This document shows positions 13,396-25,647 of a stretch of 64,000 bases of DNA, in pieces (position 1 is the first letter of the stretch; the number at the start of each line of letters is the position of its first letter). The notes beneath the pieces are model-generated. The model was not told the DNA's origin. It ran no database searches and saw only the letters and a program-made list of their open reading frames with translations. The translations under genes and the position numbers were made by a program. The DNA lies in NCBI GenBank assembly GCA_029961685.1, contig JARWKL010000002.1, positions 27,992,908-28,056,907 on the forward strand. The letters run 5' to 3'. Origin of the DNA: Aristolochia californica. Taxonomy: Eukaryota; Streptophyta; Magnoliopsida; Piperales; Aristolochiaceae.

Positions 13396-14610
13396 TCAGC
13401 ATTTGTGCATTTCCATTTTGGGTGTTCAAAATTTGTTTTCAGATCCAAACATGAGTTTTCACTCTCCCATTTTTCTCGTAAAAAAAAAAGATATATGGAA
13501 AAACAAAATGAATATTTTAGAGTTCATGTATGCAAAAAAAATTAAAAATTATTTCACACATTAAAAATGTACTCCAAGGTTTTGTTGTACATGTATGTGA
13601 AATTCCACTAGTACAACCCCTAATAATAAGCTTGGTGGAATTTTATAGGAAATGGACTTCTAACTGATCCTAACATGCTTTAAATGTGGTGGATATGCAT
13701 GCTAGAAACATGTTGGGGATGCAAGTGGACCTAGTGATCCAAAAAGTTCTAGGAGTAGAGAAAAAAAATTCTCTAGTGGTTGGATATTTACCAAAGCCAA
13801 ACGACTCACTTTTTGCCTATCCTTAAAAATCATTGATACTTTTTGGAACTATCTCTCACAGTATACGTGCATTCCCATTTTTGGATGTTCAAAATTTTTT
13901 TTCAGATCCAAACTTCAGTTTTCACTCTCCCATTTTTCTCGTAAACAAAAAATAAATAAGGCATAACAAAATGAAAATTTTAGAATTCATGTATGCAAAA
14001 AAATTTGATAAATATTGCACACACTAAAAATGAACTCCTAGGTTTTGATATCCATGTTTGGGATATTCCACTAGTACAACTCCTAATAATAAGCTTGGGG
14101 GAATTTTACAGGAAAGGGACCTCTAACTGATCCCAACAAGCTTTCAATGTGGTGGATATGCATGCCAAGAAAATGTTGAGGATGCAAGTGGACCTAGTGA
14201 TCCAAAAATTTCAAGGAGTAGAAAAAATCAAATTCTCAAGTGGTTGGATATTTACCAGAGCCAAACAACCCAATTTTTACATATCCTTAAAAATCACAGA
14301 TACTTTTTGGAACTATCTCTCTTAGTATATGTGCATTTCCATTTTGGATGTTCAAATTTGTTCTCAGATCCAAACATGAGTTTTCACTCTCCCATTTTTC
14401 TCATAAACAAAAAAGATATAAGGCATAACAAAATGAAAATTTTAGAGTTCATGTAAGCTAAAAAATTTGAAAATTCTTTCACGCATTAAAAATGAACTCC
14501 AAGGCTTTGTTATCCATGTTTGGGAAATTCCTCTAGTACCACCCCTAATATTAAGCTTGGTGGAATTTTATAGGAAAGGGACTTCTAACTGATCCTAACA
14601 TGCTTTAAAT
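13396..14610. repeat. Ordinary units (starts 13686, 14149)
   Basis: Two full units plus the tail of the previous one. The unit at 14149 has the ttcaaatttgttctc variant also seen at 1584, 2970, 4358 and 17132. Nothing besides satellite is visible. Confidence 0.85.
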
Positions 14611-15279
14611 GTGGTGGATATGCATGCCAGAATTATGTTGAGGATGCAAGTGGACCTAGTGATCCAAAAAATTCAAGGAGTAAAAAAAATCTAATTCTCA
14701 AGCGGTTGGATATTTACCAGAGCCAAACAACCCACTTTTTGCCTATCCTTAAAAATCACATATACTTTTTGGAACTATCTCTCTCAGCATTTGTGCATTT
14801 CCATTTTGGATGTTCAAAATTTGTTTTCATATCCAAACTTGAGTTTTCACTCTCCCATTTTTCTCGTAAACAAAAATTTCAAGGAGCAGAAAAAATTAAA
14901 TTCTCAAGTGGTTGGATATTTACCAGGACCAAACAACCCAGTTTTTGCCTATCCTTAAAAATCACAGATACTTTTTCGAACTATCTCTCTCAGCATTTGT
15001 GCATTTCCATTTTTGATCTCGAAAATTTGTTTTCAGATCCAAACTTGAGTTTTCACTCTCTGGTTATTCTTGTAAAAAAAAAAAGATATAAGACATAAAT
15101 AAATGAAAATTTTAGAGTTCAAAAATACAAAAAAAATTTAAAATTATTTCACGCACTAAAAATGAACTCCAAGGTTTTTTATCCATGTTTGGGAAATTCT
15201 ACTAGTACAACCCCTAATTATATGCTTGGTGGAATTTTGTAGGAAAGGGACTTCTAACTGATCCTAACATGCTTTAAAT
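14611..15279. repeat. Fused unit: 256 bp deletion joins two monomers
   Basis: The block ctcgtaaacaaaaa is followed directly, near 14876, by tttcaaggagcag, a segment that belongs about 256 bp further on in the next unit. The two ttggatatttacc landmarks are therefore only 206 bp apart (14705 and 14911). The junction shares caaaaa between both parents, typical of short-homology deletion or unequal exchange out of register. The fusion happens to keep a frame open for 130 codons; I regard that as chance. Confidence 0.92.
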
Positions 15280-16205
15280 GTGGTGGATTTGCATGCTAGA
15301 AACATGTTGAGGATGCAAGTGGACCTAGTGATCCAAAAATTTCAAGGACTAGAAAAAATCAAATTCTCAAGTGGTTGGATATTTACCAGAGCCAAACAGC
15401 CCACTTTTTGAGTGTCCTTCAAAATCGCAGATACTTTTTGGAACATCTCACTCAGCATTTGGGCATTTCCATTTTGGATGTTCAAATTTTTTTTTTCATA
15501 TCCAAACCTGAGTTTTCACTCTCCCATTTGTCTCGTAAACAAAAAAGATATAAGGCATAACAAAATGAAAATTTTAGAGTTCATATATGCACAAAATTTT
15601 GAAAATTGTTTGACGCACTAAAAATGAACTCCAAGGTTGTGTTAACCATGTTTGGGAAATTCCACTAGTACAACCCCTAATAATAAGCTTGGTGGAATTT
15701 TATAGGAAAGGGACTTCTAGCTGATCCTCACATGCTTTAAATGTGGTGGATGTGCCTGTCAGGAACAGGTTGAGGATGCAACTGAACCTAGTAATCCAAA
15801 AATTTCAAGGAGTAGGAAAAATCAAATTCTCAAGTGGTTGGATATTTACCACAGCCAAACAACCCACTTTTTGCGTATCCTTAAAAATCACAGATACTTT
15901 TTGGAACTATCTCTCTCAGCTTTTGTGCATTTCCATTTTGGATGTTGAAAATTTGTTATCAGATCCAAACATGAGTTTTAACTCTCCCATTTTTCTCGTA
16001 AACAAAAAAGATATATGTCATAACAAAATGAAAATTTTAGATTTCAAGTATCCACAAAAATTTGAAAATTATTTCATGCACTAAAAATGAACTCCAAGGT
16101 GTTTTTATCCATGTTTGGGAAATTCCACTAGTACGACCCCTAATTATATGCTTGGTGGAATTTTATAGGAAAGGGACTTCTAACTGATCCTAACATGCTT
16201 TAAAT
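15280..16205. repeat. Two-unit block, copy 1
   Basis: Units at 15280 and 15743 recur at 16206 and 16668, 925 to 926 bp later. Shared markers are ttcaaggactagaaaaa, a short gaacatctcactcagc in the first unit, and ggatgtgc with gttgaaaatttgttatc in the second. The cctaattatatgcttgg boundary variant is found before 15280, 16206 and 17132. Confidence 0.87.
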
Positions 16206-17131
16206 GTGGTGGATTTGCATGCCAGAAACATGTTGAGGATGCAAGTGGACCTAGTGATCCAAAAATTTCAAGGACTAGAAAAAATAAAATTCTCAAGTGG
16301 TTAGATATTTACCAGAGCCAAACAACCCACTTTTTTCCTATCCTTCAAAATCACAGATACTTTTTAGAACATCTCACTCAGCATTTGTGCATTTCAATTT
16401 TGGATGTTCAAATTTTTTTTTCAGATCCAAACTTGAGTTTTCACTCTCCCATTTGTCTCGTAAACAAAAAAGATATAAGGCATAACAAAATGAAAATTTT
16501 AGAGTTCAAATATGCACAAAAATTTAAAAATTATTTCACGCACTAAAAATGAACTCCAACGTTTTGTTAACCATGTTTGGGAAATTCCACTAGTACAACC
16601 CCTAATATTAAGCTTGGTGGAATTTTATAGGAAAGGGACTTCTAGCTGATCCTCAAATGCTTTAAATGTGGTGGATGTGCATGTCAGGAACATGTTGAGG
16701 ATGCAAGTGGACCTAGTAATCCAAAAATTTCAAGGAGTACAAAAAATCAAATTCTCAAGCGGTTAGATATTTACCAGAGCCAAACAAACCACTTTTTGCG
16801 TATCCTTAAAAATCACAGATACTTTTTGGTGCTATCTCTCCCAGCTTTTGTGCATTTCCATTTTGGATGTTGAAAATTTGTTATCAGATCCAAACATGAG
16901 TTTTCACTCTCCCATTTTTCTCGTAAACAAAAAAGATATATGTCATAACAAAATGAAAATTTTTAGATTTCATGTATCCACAAAAATTTCAAAATTATTT
17001 CATGCACTAAAAATGAACTCCAAGGTTTTTTTATCCATGTTTGGGAAATTCCACTAGTACAACCCCTAATTATATGCTTGGTGGAATTTTATAGGAAAGG
17101 GACTTCTAACTGATCCTAACATGCTTTAAAT
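16206..17131. repeat. Two-unit block, copy 2
   Basis: Second copy of the preceding two units. The boundary variant cctaattatatgcttgg at its right end, and the gaggactaaaaaaaatc start of the unit at 17132, suggest a third copy began and was replaced by a different unit type. Confidence 0.87.
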
Positions 17132-17593
17132 GTGGTGGATTTGCATGCCAGAAACATGTTGAGGATGCAAGTGGACCTAGTGATCCAAAAATTTCGAGGA
17201 CTAAAAAAAATCAAATTCACAAGTGGTTGGATATTTACCAGAGCCAAACAACCCACTTTTTGCCTATCCTTAAAAATCACAGATACCTTTTGGAACTATC
17301 TCTCTCAGCATTTGTGCATTTCTATTTTGGATGTTCAAATTTGTTCTCAGATCCAAACATGAGTTTTCACTCTCCCATTTTTCTCATAAAAAAAAAGGAT
17401 ATAAGGCATAACAAAATGAAAACTTTAGAGTTCATGTAAGCTAAAAAATTTGAAAATTGTTTCACGCATTAAAAATGAACTCCAAGGCTTTGTTATCCAT
17501 GTTTGCGAAATTCCACTAGTACCACCCCTAATATTAAGCTTGGTGGATTTTTATCGGAAAGGGACTTCTAACTGATCCTAACATGCTTTAAAT
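17132..17593. repeat. Unit homologous to the one at 14149
   Basis: From about 17338 this unit shares ttgttctcagatccaaac, ctcataaa, catgtaagctaaaaaatttg, cacgcattaaaaatg and accacccctaatattaag with 14350-14550. The relationship continues into the following unit, so a two-unit stretch flanks the doubled block at 15280-17131 on both sides. Confidence 0.75.
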
Positions 17594-18057
17594 GTGGTGG
17601 ATATGCATGCCAGAAACATGTTGAGGATGCAAGTGGACCTAGTGATCCAAAAATTTCAAGGAGTAGAAAAAATCTAATTCTCAAGTGGTTGGATATTTAC
17701 CAGAGCCAAACAACCCACTTTTTGCCTATCCTTAAAAATCACAGATACTTTTTGGAACTATCTCTCTCAGCATTTGTGCATTTCCATTTTGGATGTTCAA
17801 AATTTGTTTTCAGATCCAAACTTGAGTTTTCACTCTCCCATTTTTCTCGTAAACAAAAAAGATATAAGGCATAAGAAAATGAAAATTTTAGAGTTCAAGT
17901 ATGCAAAAAAATTAAAAAATTATTTGACGCACTAAAAATGAACTCCAAGGTTTTGTTATCCATGTTTTCGGAAATTCCACTAGTACAACCCCTAATAATA
18001 AGCTTGGAGAAATTTTATAGGAAAGGGACTTCTAATTGATTGTAACATGCTTTAAAT
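17594..18057. repeat. Reference unit: near-consensus satellite monomer
   Basis: This unit matches the majority base at nearly every position and serves as a map of the repeat. It holds overlapping NsiI (ATGCAT, 17603-17608) and SphI (GCATGC, 17605-17610) palindromes, the CpG of ctcgtaaac at 17848-17849, a second CpG in gacgc at 17928-17929, a SpeI palindrome (ACTAGT, 17979-17984) and a HindIII palindrome (AAGCTT, 18000-18005). A-rich runs of 5 to 7 bases are spread along the unit. Two length classes exist: this one carries ttcaaggagtag, while units about 3 bp shorter carry ttcgagtag at the same place. I see no clear internal subrepeat and no match to the mammalian CENP-B box pattern. Confidence 0.9.
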
Positions 18058-19392
18058 GTGGTGGATATGCATGCCTGAAACATATTAAGGATGCAAGTGG
18101 ACCTAGTGATCCAAAAAGTTCAAGGAGTAGAAAAAATCAAATTCTCTAGTGGTTGGATATTTACTAGAGCCAAACAACCCACTTTTTGCCTATCCTTAAA
18201 AATCACTGATACTTTTTGGAACTATCTCTCTCAGCATTTGTGCATTTCCATTTTGGATGTTCAAAATTAGATTTCAGATCCAAACTTGAGTTTTCACTCA
18301 CCCTTTTTTCTAGAAAACAAAAAAGATATAAGGCATAAGAAAATGAAAATTTTAGAGTTCATGTATGCAAAATAATTTGAAAATTATTTCACGCACTAGA
18401 AATGAACTCCAAGTTTTTGTTATCCATGTTAGGAAAATTCCACTAGTACAACCCCTTAAAATAAGCTTGGTGAAATTTTATAGGAAAGAGACTTCAAACT
18501 GATAGTAACATGCTTTAAATGTGGTGGATCTGCATGCCAGGAACATGTTGAGGATGCAAGTGGACCTAGTGATCAATAAATTTGAAGGAGTAGAAAAAAT
18601 CAAATTCTCAAGTGGTTGGGTATTTACCAGAGCCGAACAACCCACTTGTTGCCTAACCTTAAAAATCACAGATACTTTTTGGAACTATCTCTCTCAGCAT
18701 TTGTGCATTACCATTTTGGATGTTCAAAATTTGTTTTCAAATCCAAACTTGAGTTTTCACTCTCCCATTTTTCTCGTAAACAAAAAAGTTATAAGGCATA
18801 ACAAAATAAAAATTTTAGAGTGCATATATGAAAAAAAATTTGAAAATTATTTAACGCACTAAAAATGAACTCTAGGGTTTTGCTATCCATGTTTGGGAAA
18901 TTCTACTAGGACAACCCCTAATAATAAGCTTAGTGGAATTTTATAGGAAAGGGACTTCTAACGGATCCTAACATGCTTTAAATGTGGTGGATATGCATGC
19001 CAGAAACATCTTGAGGATGCAAGTAGACCTAATGAACCAAAAATTTCAAGGAGTAGAAAAAATCAAATTCACAAGTGGTTAAAAATTTACCAGAGCCAAA
19101 CAACCCACTTTTTGCCTATCCTTAAAAATCACAGATACTTTTTGGAACTATCTCTCTCAGCATTTGTGCATTTCCATTTTGGATGTTCAAAGTTTGTTTT
19201 CAGATCCAAACATGAGTTTTCACTCTCCCATTTTTATCGTAAACAAAAAAGATATAAGGCATAAAAAAATGATAATTTTAGAGTTCATGTATGCAAAAAA
19301 AATTTTAAATTATTTCACGCACTAAAAATTGACTCCAAGGGTTTTTTATCCATGTTTGGGAAATTCCACTAGTACAAACACTAATAATAAGC
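18058..19392. repeat. Ordinary units (starts 18058, 18521, 18984), last one shortened
   Basis: The unit at 18984 is 409 bp because of a deletion of about 54 bp at 19395-19400, where aagcttggtgga joins tatgcatgcc directly. The sequence tggtgga occurs at both ends of the missing piece in a normal unit, so deletion between these short repeats explains the junction. Confidence 0.88.
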
Positions 19393-21185
19393 TTGGTGGA
19401 TATGCATGCCACAAACATGGTGAGGATGCAAGAGGACTTGGTGATCCAAAAATTTCGAGTAGAAAAAATCAAATTCTCAAGTCGTTGGATATTTACCAGA
19501 ACCAAACAACCCACTTTTTGCCGATCCTAAAAAATCACAAATACTTTTTGGACCTATCTCTCTCAGCATTTGTGCATTTCCATTTTGGATGTTCAAATTT
19601 TTTTTCAGATCCAAAATTGAGTTTTCACTCTCCCATTTTTTATGTAAACAAAAAAGATATAAGGCATAACAAAATGAAAATTTTAGACTTCATGTATGCA
19701 AAAAAATTTGACAATTATTTCATGCACGAAAAATGAACTCCAAGGTTTTGTTATCCATGTTTGGAAATTTTCACTAGTACAACCACTAATAATAAGCTTG
19801 GTGGAACTTTTTAGGAAACGAACTTCTATCTGATCCTAACATGCTTTAAATGTGGTGGATATGCATGCCAGAAACATGTTGAGGATACAAGTGGACCTAG
19901 TTATCTAAAAATTTCGAGTAGAAAAAATCAAATTCTCAAGTGGTTGGATATTTACCAGACACAAACAACCCATTTTTTGCCTATCCTTAAAAATCACAGA
20001 TACTTTTCGGAACTATCTCTCTCAGCATTTGTACATTTCCATTTTTGGACGTGCAAAATTTTTTTTCAGATCCAAACTTGACTTTTCACTCTCCCATTTT
20101 TCTTGAAACAAAAAGGCATAAAAAAAAGAAAATTTTAGAGTTCATGTATGCAAAAAAATTTGAAAATTATTTTTTGCACTAAAAATGAACTCTAGGGTTT
20201 TGTTATCCATGTTTGGGAAATTCCACTAGTACAACCCCTAATAATAAGCTTGGTGGAATTTTATAGGAAATGGACTTCTAACTGATCCTAACATCCTTTA
20301 AATGTGGTTGATATGCATGCTAGAAACATGTTGAGGATGCAAGTGGACCTAGTGATCCAAAAATTTCATGGAGTTGACAAAATAAAATTCTCAAGTGGTT
20401 GGATATTTACCAGAGCCAAACAACCCACTTTTTGCCTATCCTTAAAAATCACAGATACTTTTTGGAACTATCTCTCTCAGCATTTGTTGATTTCCATTTT
20501 GGTTGTTCAAAATTTTTTTCAGATCCAAACTTGAGTTTGCACTCACCCTTTTTTCTCATAAACAAAGAAGATATAATGCATTAAAATTATTTCACGCACT
20601 AAAAATGAACTCCAAGGTTTTGTTATCCATGTTTGGGAAATTCCACTAGTACAACCCCCTAACAATAAGCTTGGTGAAATTTTATAGGAAAGGGACTACT
20701 AATTGATCCTAACATGCTTTAAATGTGGTGGATATGCATGCCAGAAACATGTTGAGGATGCATGTGGACTTAGTGATACAAAAATTTCAAGGAGTAGAAA
20801 AAATCAAATTCTCAAGTGGTTGGATATTTTCCAGAGCCAAACAACTCACTTTTTTGCTATCCTTAAAATCATAGATACTTTTTGGAACAATCCCTCTCAC
20901 CATTTGTGCATTTCGATTTTGGATGTTGAAATTTGTTTTCAGATTCAAACTTTGGTTTTCACTCTCCCATTTTTCTCTTAATAAAAAAAGATATAAAGCA
21001 TAACAAAAGGAAAATTTTAGAGTTCATGTACGCAAAAAAATTTGAAAATTATTTCACGCACTAAAAATGAACTCCAAGGTTTTGTTATGAATTTTTTGGA
21101 AATTACATTAGAACAACCACTAATAATAAGCTTGGTGGAATTTCGTAGGAAATGTTCTTCAAACTAATCCTAACATGCTTTAAAT
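19393..21185. repeat. Units with a 40 bp deletion (starts 19393, 19852, 20304, 20725)
   Basis: The unit at 20304 is only 421 bp: near 20580 gatataatgcat runs straight into taaaattatttcacgc, skipping the gaaaattttagagttcatg segment. The unit at 19852 is 452 bp owing to losses near 20106-20120. No gene or insertion is present. Confidence 0.87.
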
Positions 21186-23441
21186 GTGGTGGATATGCAT
21201 GCCAAAACTTGTTGAGGATGCAAGTGGACCTAGTGATCCAAAAATTTGAAAGAGTAGAAAAAGTAAAAGTTTGAAGTTGTTGCATTTTTACCAGAGCCAA
21301 ACAACCCACTTTTTGCCTATCCTTAAGAATCACTGATACTTTTTGGAACTATCTCTCTCAGCATTTGTGCATTTCCATTTTTGATGTCCAAAATTTTTTT
21401 TCAGATCCAAACTTGAGTTTTCACTCTCCCATTTTTCTTGTAAACAAAAAAGATTTAAAACATAACAAAATGAAAATTTTAGAGTTAGTGTATGCAAAAC
21501 TATTTGACAATTATTTCACGCACTAAAAAAGAACTCCAAGGTTTTGTTATCCATGTATGGGAAATTACACTAGTACAACCCCTAATAATAAGCTTGGGGG
21601 AATTTTAGAGGAAAGGGACTTCTAACTGATCCTAACATGCTTTAAATGTGGTGGATATGCATGCCAGAAACATGTTGAGGATGCAAGTGGACCTAGTGAT
21701 CAAAAAATTTCTAGTAGAAAAAATTAAATTCTCAAGTGGTTGGATATTTACCAGAGCCAAACAACCCACTTTTTGCCTATCCTTAAAAATCATAGATAGT
21801 TTTCTGAACTATCTCTCTCAGCATTGGTGCTTTAGCATTTTTGGATGTTCAAAATTTTTTTTCAGATCCGAACTTCAGTTTCCACTCTCCTATTTTTCTC
21901 ATGAACAAAAAAGATATAAGGCATAACAAAATCAAAATTTTAGAGTTCATGTATGCAAAAAAATTTGAAAATTATTTCATGCACTAAAAATGAACTCCAA
22001 GGTTTTGTTATCCATGTTTGGGAAATTCCACTAGTAGCACCCCTAATAATAATCTTGGTGGAATTTTATAGGAAAGAGACTTCTAACTGATCCTAACATG
22101 CTTTAAATGTGGTGGATATGCATGCCAGAAACATGTTGAGGATGCATGTGGACCTTGTGATCCAAAAATTTCTAGGAGAAAAAATCAAATTCTCAAGTGG
22201 TTGGATATTTACCAGAGCCAAACAACCCACTTTTTGCCTATCCGTAAAAATCACAGATGCTTTTTGGAACTATCTCTCTCAGCATTTGTGCATTTCCATT
22301 TTGGATGTTCAAAATTTGTTTTCAGATCCAAACTTCAGTTTCCACTCTCCTATTTTTCTCGTAAACAAAAGAGATATAAGGTATAACAAAATTAAAATTT
22401 TAGAGTTTATGTATGCAAAAAAAATTAAAAATTATTTCACGCACTAGAAATGAAGTCCAAGGTTTTGTTATCCATGTTTGGGAAATTCCACTAGTAGCAC
22501 CCCTAATAATAAGCTTGCTGGAATTTTATAGGAAAGGGACTTCTAACTGAACTTAACATGTTTTAAAGGTGGTGGATATGCATGCCAGAAACATGTTGAG
22601 GATGCAAGTGGACCTAGTGGTCCAAAAATTTCTAGTAGAAAAAATCAAATTCTCAAGTGGTTGGATATTAACTAGAGCCAAACAACCCACTTTTTGCCTA
22701 TCCTTAAAAATCACAGATGCTTTTTGGAATTATCTCTCTCAGCATTTGTGCATTTCCATTTTGGATGTTCAAAATTTATTTTTCAGATCCAAACTTGAGT
22801 TTTAACTCTCCCATTTTTCTCGTAAACAAAAAAGATATAAGGCATAACCATATGAAAATTTTAGAGTTCACGTGTCCAAAAAAGTTTGAAAATTATTTCA
22901 CGCACTAAAAATGAACTTCAAGGTTTTGTTATCCATGTTTTGGAAATTCCACTAGTACAACCCTAATAATAAGCTTGGGGGAATTTTATAGGAAAGGGAC
23001 TTCTAACTGATCCTAACATGCTTTAAATGTGGTGGATATGCATGCCAAAAACATGTTGCGGATGCATGTGGACCTAGTGATCCAAAAATTTAGAGAAGAA
23101 AAAATCAAATTCTCAAGTAGTTGGATATTTACTAGAGCCAAATAACCCACCTTTTGCATATCATTAAAAATCACAGATACTTTTTTGAACTATCTCTCTC
23201 AGCATTTTTGCATTTCCATTTTTGGATGTTCAAAATTTGGTTTCAGATCCAAACTTGAGTTTCCAATCTCCCATTTTTCTCGTAAACAAAAAAGATATAA
23301 GGCATAACCAAATGAAAATTTTAGAGTTCATGTATGCAAAAAAATTTGAAAATTATTTCACGCACTAAAAATGAACTCCAAGGTTTTGTTATCCTTGTTT
23401 AGGAAATTCCACTAGTACAATCCCTAATAATAAGCTTGGTA
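21186..23441. repeat. Run of similar units (starts 21186, 21648, 22109, 22569, 23029)
   Basis: Units at 21648, 22109 and 22569 share the rare tttctag(t/g)agaaaa form, and several share a cactagtagcacccc or related boundary, suggesting local single-unit homogenisation. The unit at 23029 is 413 bp: at 23441-23451 gaattttat joins atgcatgccag, a loss of about 50 bp with two or three bases of shared sequence. Confidence 0.83.
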
Positions 23442-25647
23442 GAATTTTATATGCATGCCAGAAACATGCTGAGGATGCAAGTGGACCTAGTGATCAAAAA
23501 TTTTAAAGAGTAGAAAAAATCAAATTTTCAAGTGGTTGGATATTTACCAGAGCCAAACAACCCACTTTTTTCCTATCCATAAAAATCACAGATACTTTTT
23601 GGAACTATCTCTCTCACCATTTGTGCATTTCCTTTTTGGATGTTCAAATTTTTTTTTCAAATCCAAACTGGAGTTTCCACTCTCCCCTTTTTCTCGTTAA
23701 CAAAAAAGATTTAAGGCAAAACAAAACGAAAATTTTAGAGTGCATGTATGAAAAAAAAAATTGAAAATTATTTCACGCACTAAAAATTAACTCCAAGGTT
23801 TTTGTATCCATGTTTGGGAAATTCCACTTGTACAACCTCTAATAATAAGATTGGTGGAATTTTATAGGGAAGGGACTTCTAACTGATCCTAACATGTTTT
23901 AAATGTGGTGGATCTGCATGCTAGGATCATTTTGAGGATGCAAGTAGACCTAGTGATGAAAAAATTTCGAGTAGGAAAAATAAAATTCTCAAGTGGTTTG
24001 ATATTTACATGACCCAAACAACCCACTTTTTGCCTATCCTTAAAAATCACAGATACGTTTTGGAACTATCGCTCTCAACATTTGTGCATTTCCATTTTGG
24101 ATGTTTTAATTTTGTTTTCAGATCCAAACATGAGTTTTCACTCTTCCATTTTCTCGTAAACAAAAAAGATATAAGGCATAACCAAATGAAAATTTTAGAG
24201 TTCAAGTATGCAAAAAAATTTGAAAATTATATCACACACTAAAAATGAACTCTAAGGTTTTTTTATCCATGTTTGGGAAATTCCACTAGTACAACCCCTA
24301 ATAATAAACTTGGTGGAATTTTATATGAAAGGGACTTCTAACTGATCCTAAAATGCTTTAAATATGGTGGATAAGCATGCCAGAAACATGATGAGGATTC
24401 AAGTGGACCTATTGATCCAAAAATTTCAAGGAGTAGAAAAAATAAAATTCTCAAGTGGCTGGATATTTACCAGAGCCAAACAACCCACTTTTATCCTAAC
24501 CTTAAAAATCACAGATACTTTTTTATCTCTCTCAGCATTTGTGCATTTCCATGTTGGATGTTGAAAATTTGTTTTCAGATCCAAACTTGAGTTTTCACTC
24601 TCCCATTTTTCTCGTAAACAAAAAAGATTTAAGGGAAAAAAAAATGAAAATTTTAGAGTTCATGTATGCAAAAAAATTTGAAAATTATTTCACGCACTAA
24701 AAATGAACTCCAATGTTTTGTTATCCATGTTTGGAAATTCCACTAGTACGACGCGTAATAATAAGCTTGGTGGAATTTTATAGGAAACGGACTTCTAACT
24801 GATCTTAACATGCTTTGAATGTGGTGGATCTGCATGCCAGGAACATGTTGAGGAAGCAAGTGGACCTATCCTTAAAAATCATAGATACTTTTTGGAACTA
24901 TCTCTCTCAGCATTTGTGCATTTCCATTTTGGATGTTCAAAATTTGTTTTCAGATCCAAACTTGAGTTTTCACTCTCCCATTTTCCCGTAAACAAAAAAG
25001 ATAAAAGGAATAACCAAATTAAAATTTTAGAGTTCATGTATGCAAAAAAAATTGAAAATTATTTCACGCACTAAAAATTAACTTCAAGGCTTTGTTATCC
25101 ATGTTTGGGAAATTCCAGTAGTAAAACCCCTAATAATAAGCTTGGTGGAATTTTATAGGAAAGGGACTTCTAACTGATCCTAACATGCTTTAAATGTGGT
25201 GGATATGCATGCCAGAAACATGATGAGGATTCAAGTGGACCTATTGATCCAAAAATTTCAAGGAGTAGAAAAAATAAAATTCTCAAGTGGTTGGATATTT
25301 ACCAAAGCCAAACAGCCCACGTTTTGCCTAACCTTAAAAATCACAGATACTTTTTGGAACTATCTCTCTCAGCATTTGTGCATTTCCATTTTGGATGTTC
25401 AAAAATTCTTTTCAGATCCAAACTTTAGTTTTCACTCTCACATTTTTCTCGGAAACAAAAAAGATATAAGGCATAAGAAAATGAAAATTTTAGAGTTCAT
25501 AAATGCAAAAAAATTTGAAAATTATTTCACGCATTAAAAATGAACTCCAAGGTTTTATTATCCTTGTTTGGGAAATACCACTTGTACTACCACTTGGTGG
25601 AATTTTCTAGGAAAGGGACTTCTAACCGATCCTAACATGCTTTGAAT
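23442..25647. repeat. Units with a repeated variant and an 87 bp deletion (starts 23442, 23905, 24364, 24821, 25196)
   Basis: Units at 24364 and 25196 share catgatgaggattcaagtgg and cctattgatcc, marking a two-unit duplication. The unit between them at 24821 is 375 bp: near 24868 gtggacct joins atccttaaaaatc, removing about 87 bp, with ccta shared by both sides. The unit at 25196 lacks about 11 bp at 25583, where taccacttggtgg replaces the usual ctaataataagcttggtgg. Confidence 0.87.

Noticed and set aside
14706..15098. A 130-codon frame as a distinct gene
   Set aside because: It is created by the 256 bp deletion that fuses two units, joining two different frames of the same repeat.
17594..18057. 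Internal subrepeat based on the recurring tggatat or tggatgt motif
   Set aside because: The motif recurs about three times per unit at spacings near 90 and 100 bp, but flanking sequence does not align, so I see no convincing ancestral shorter unit.
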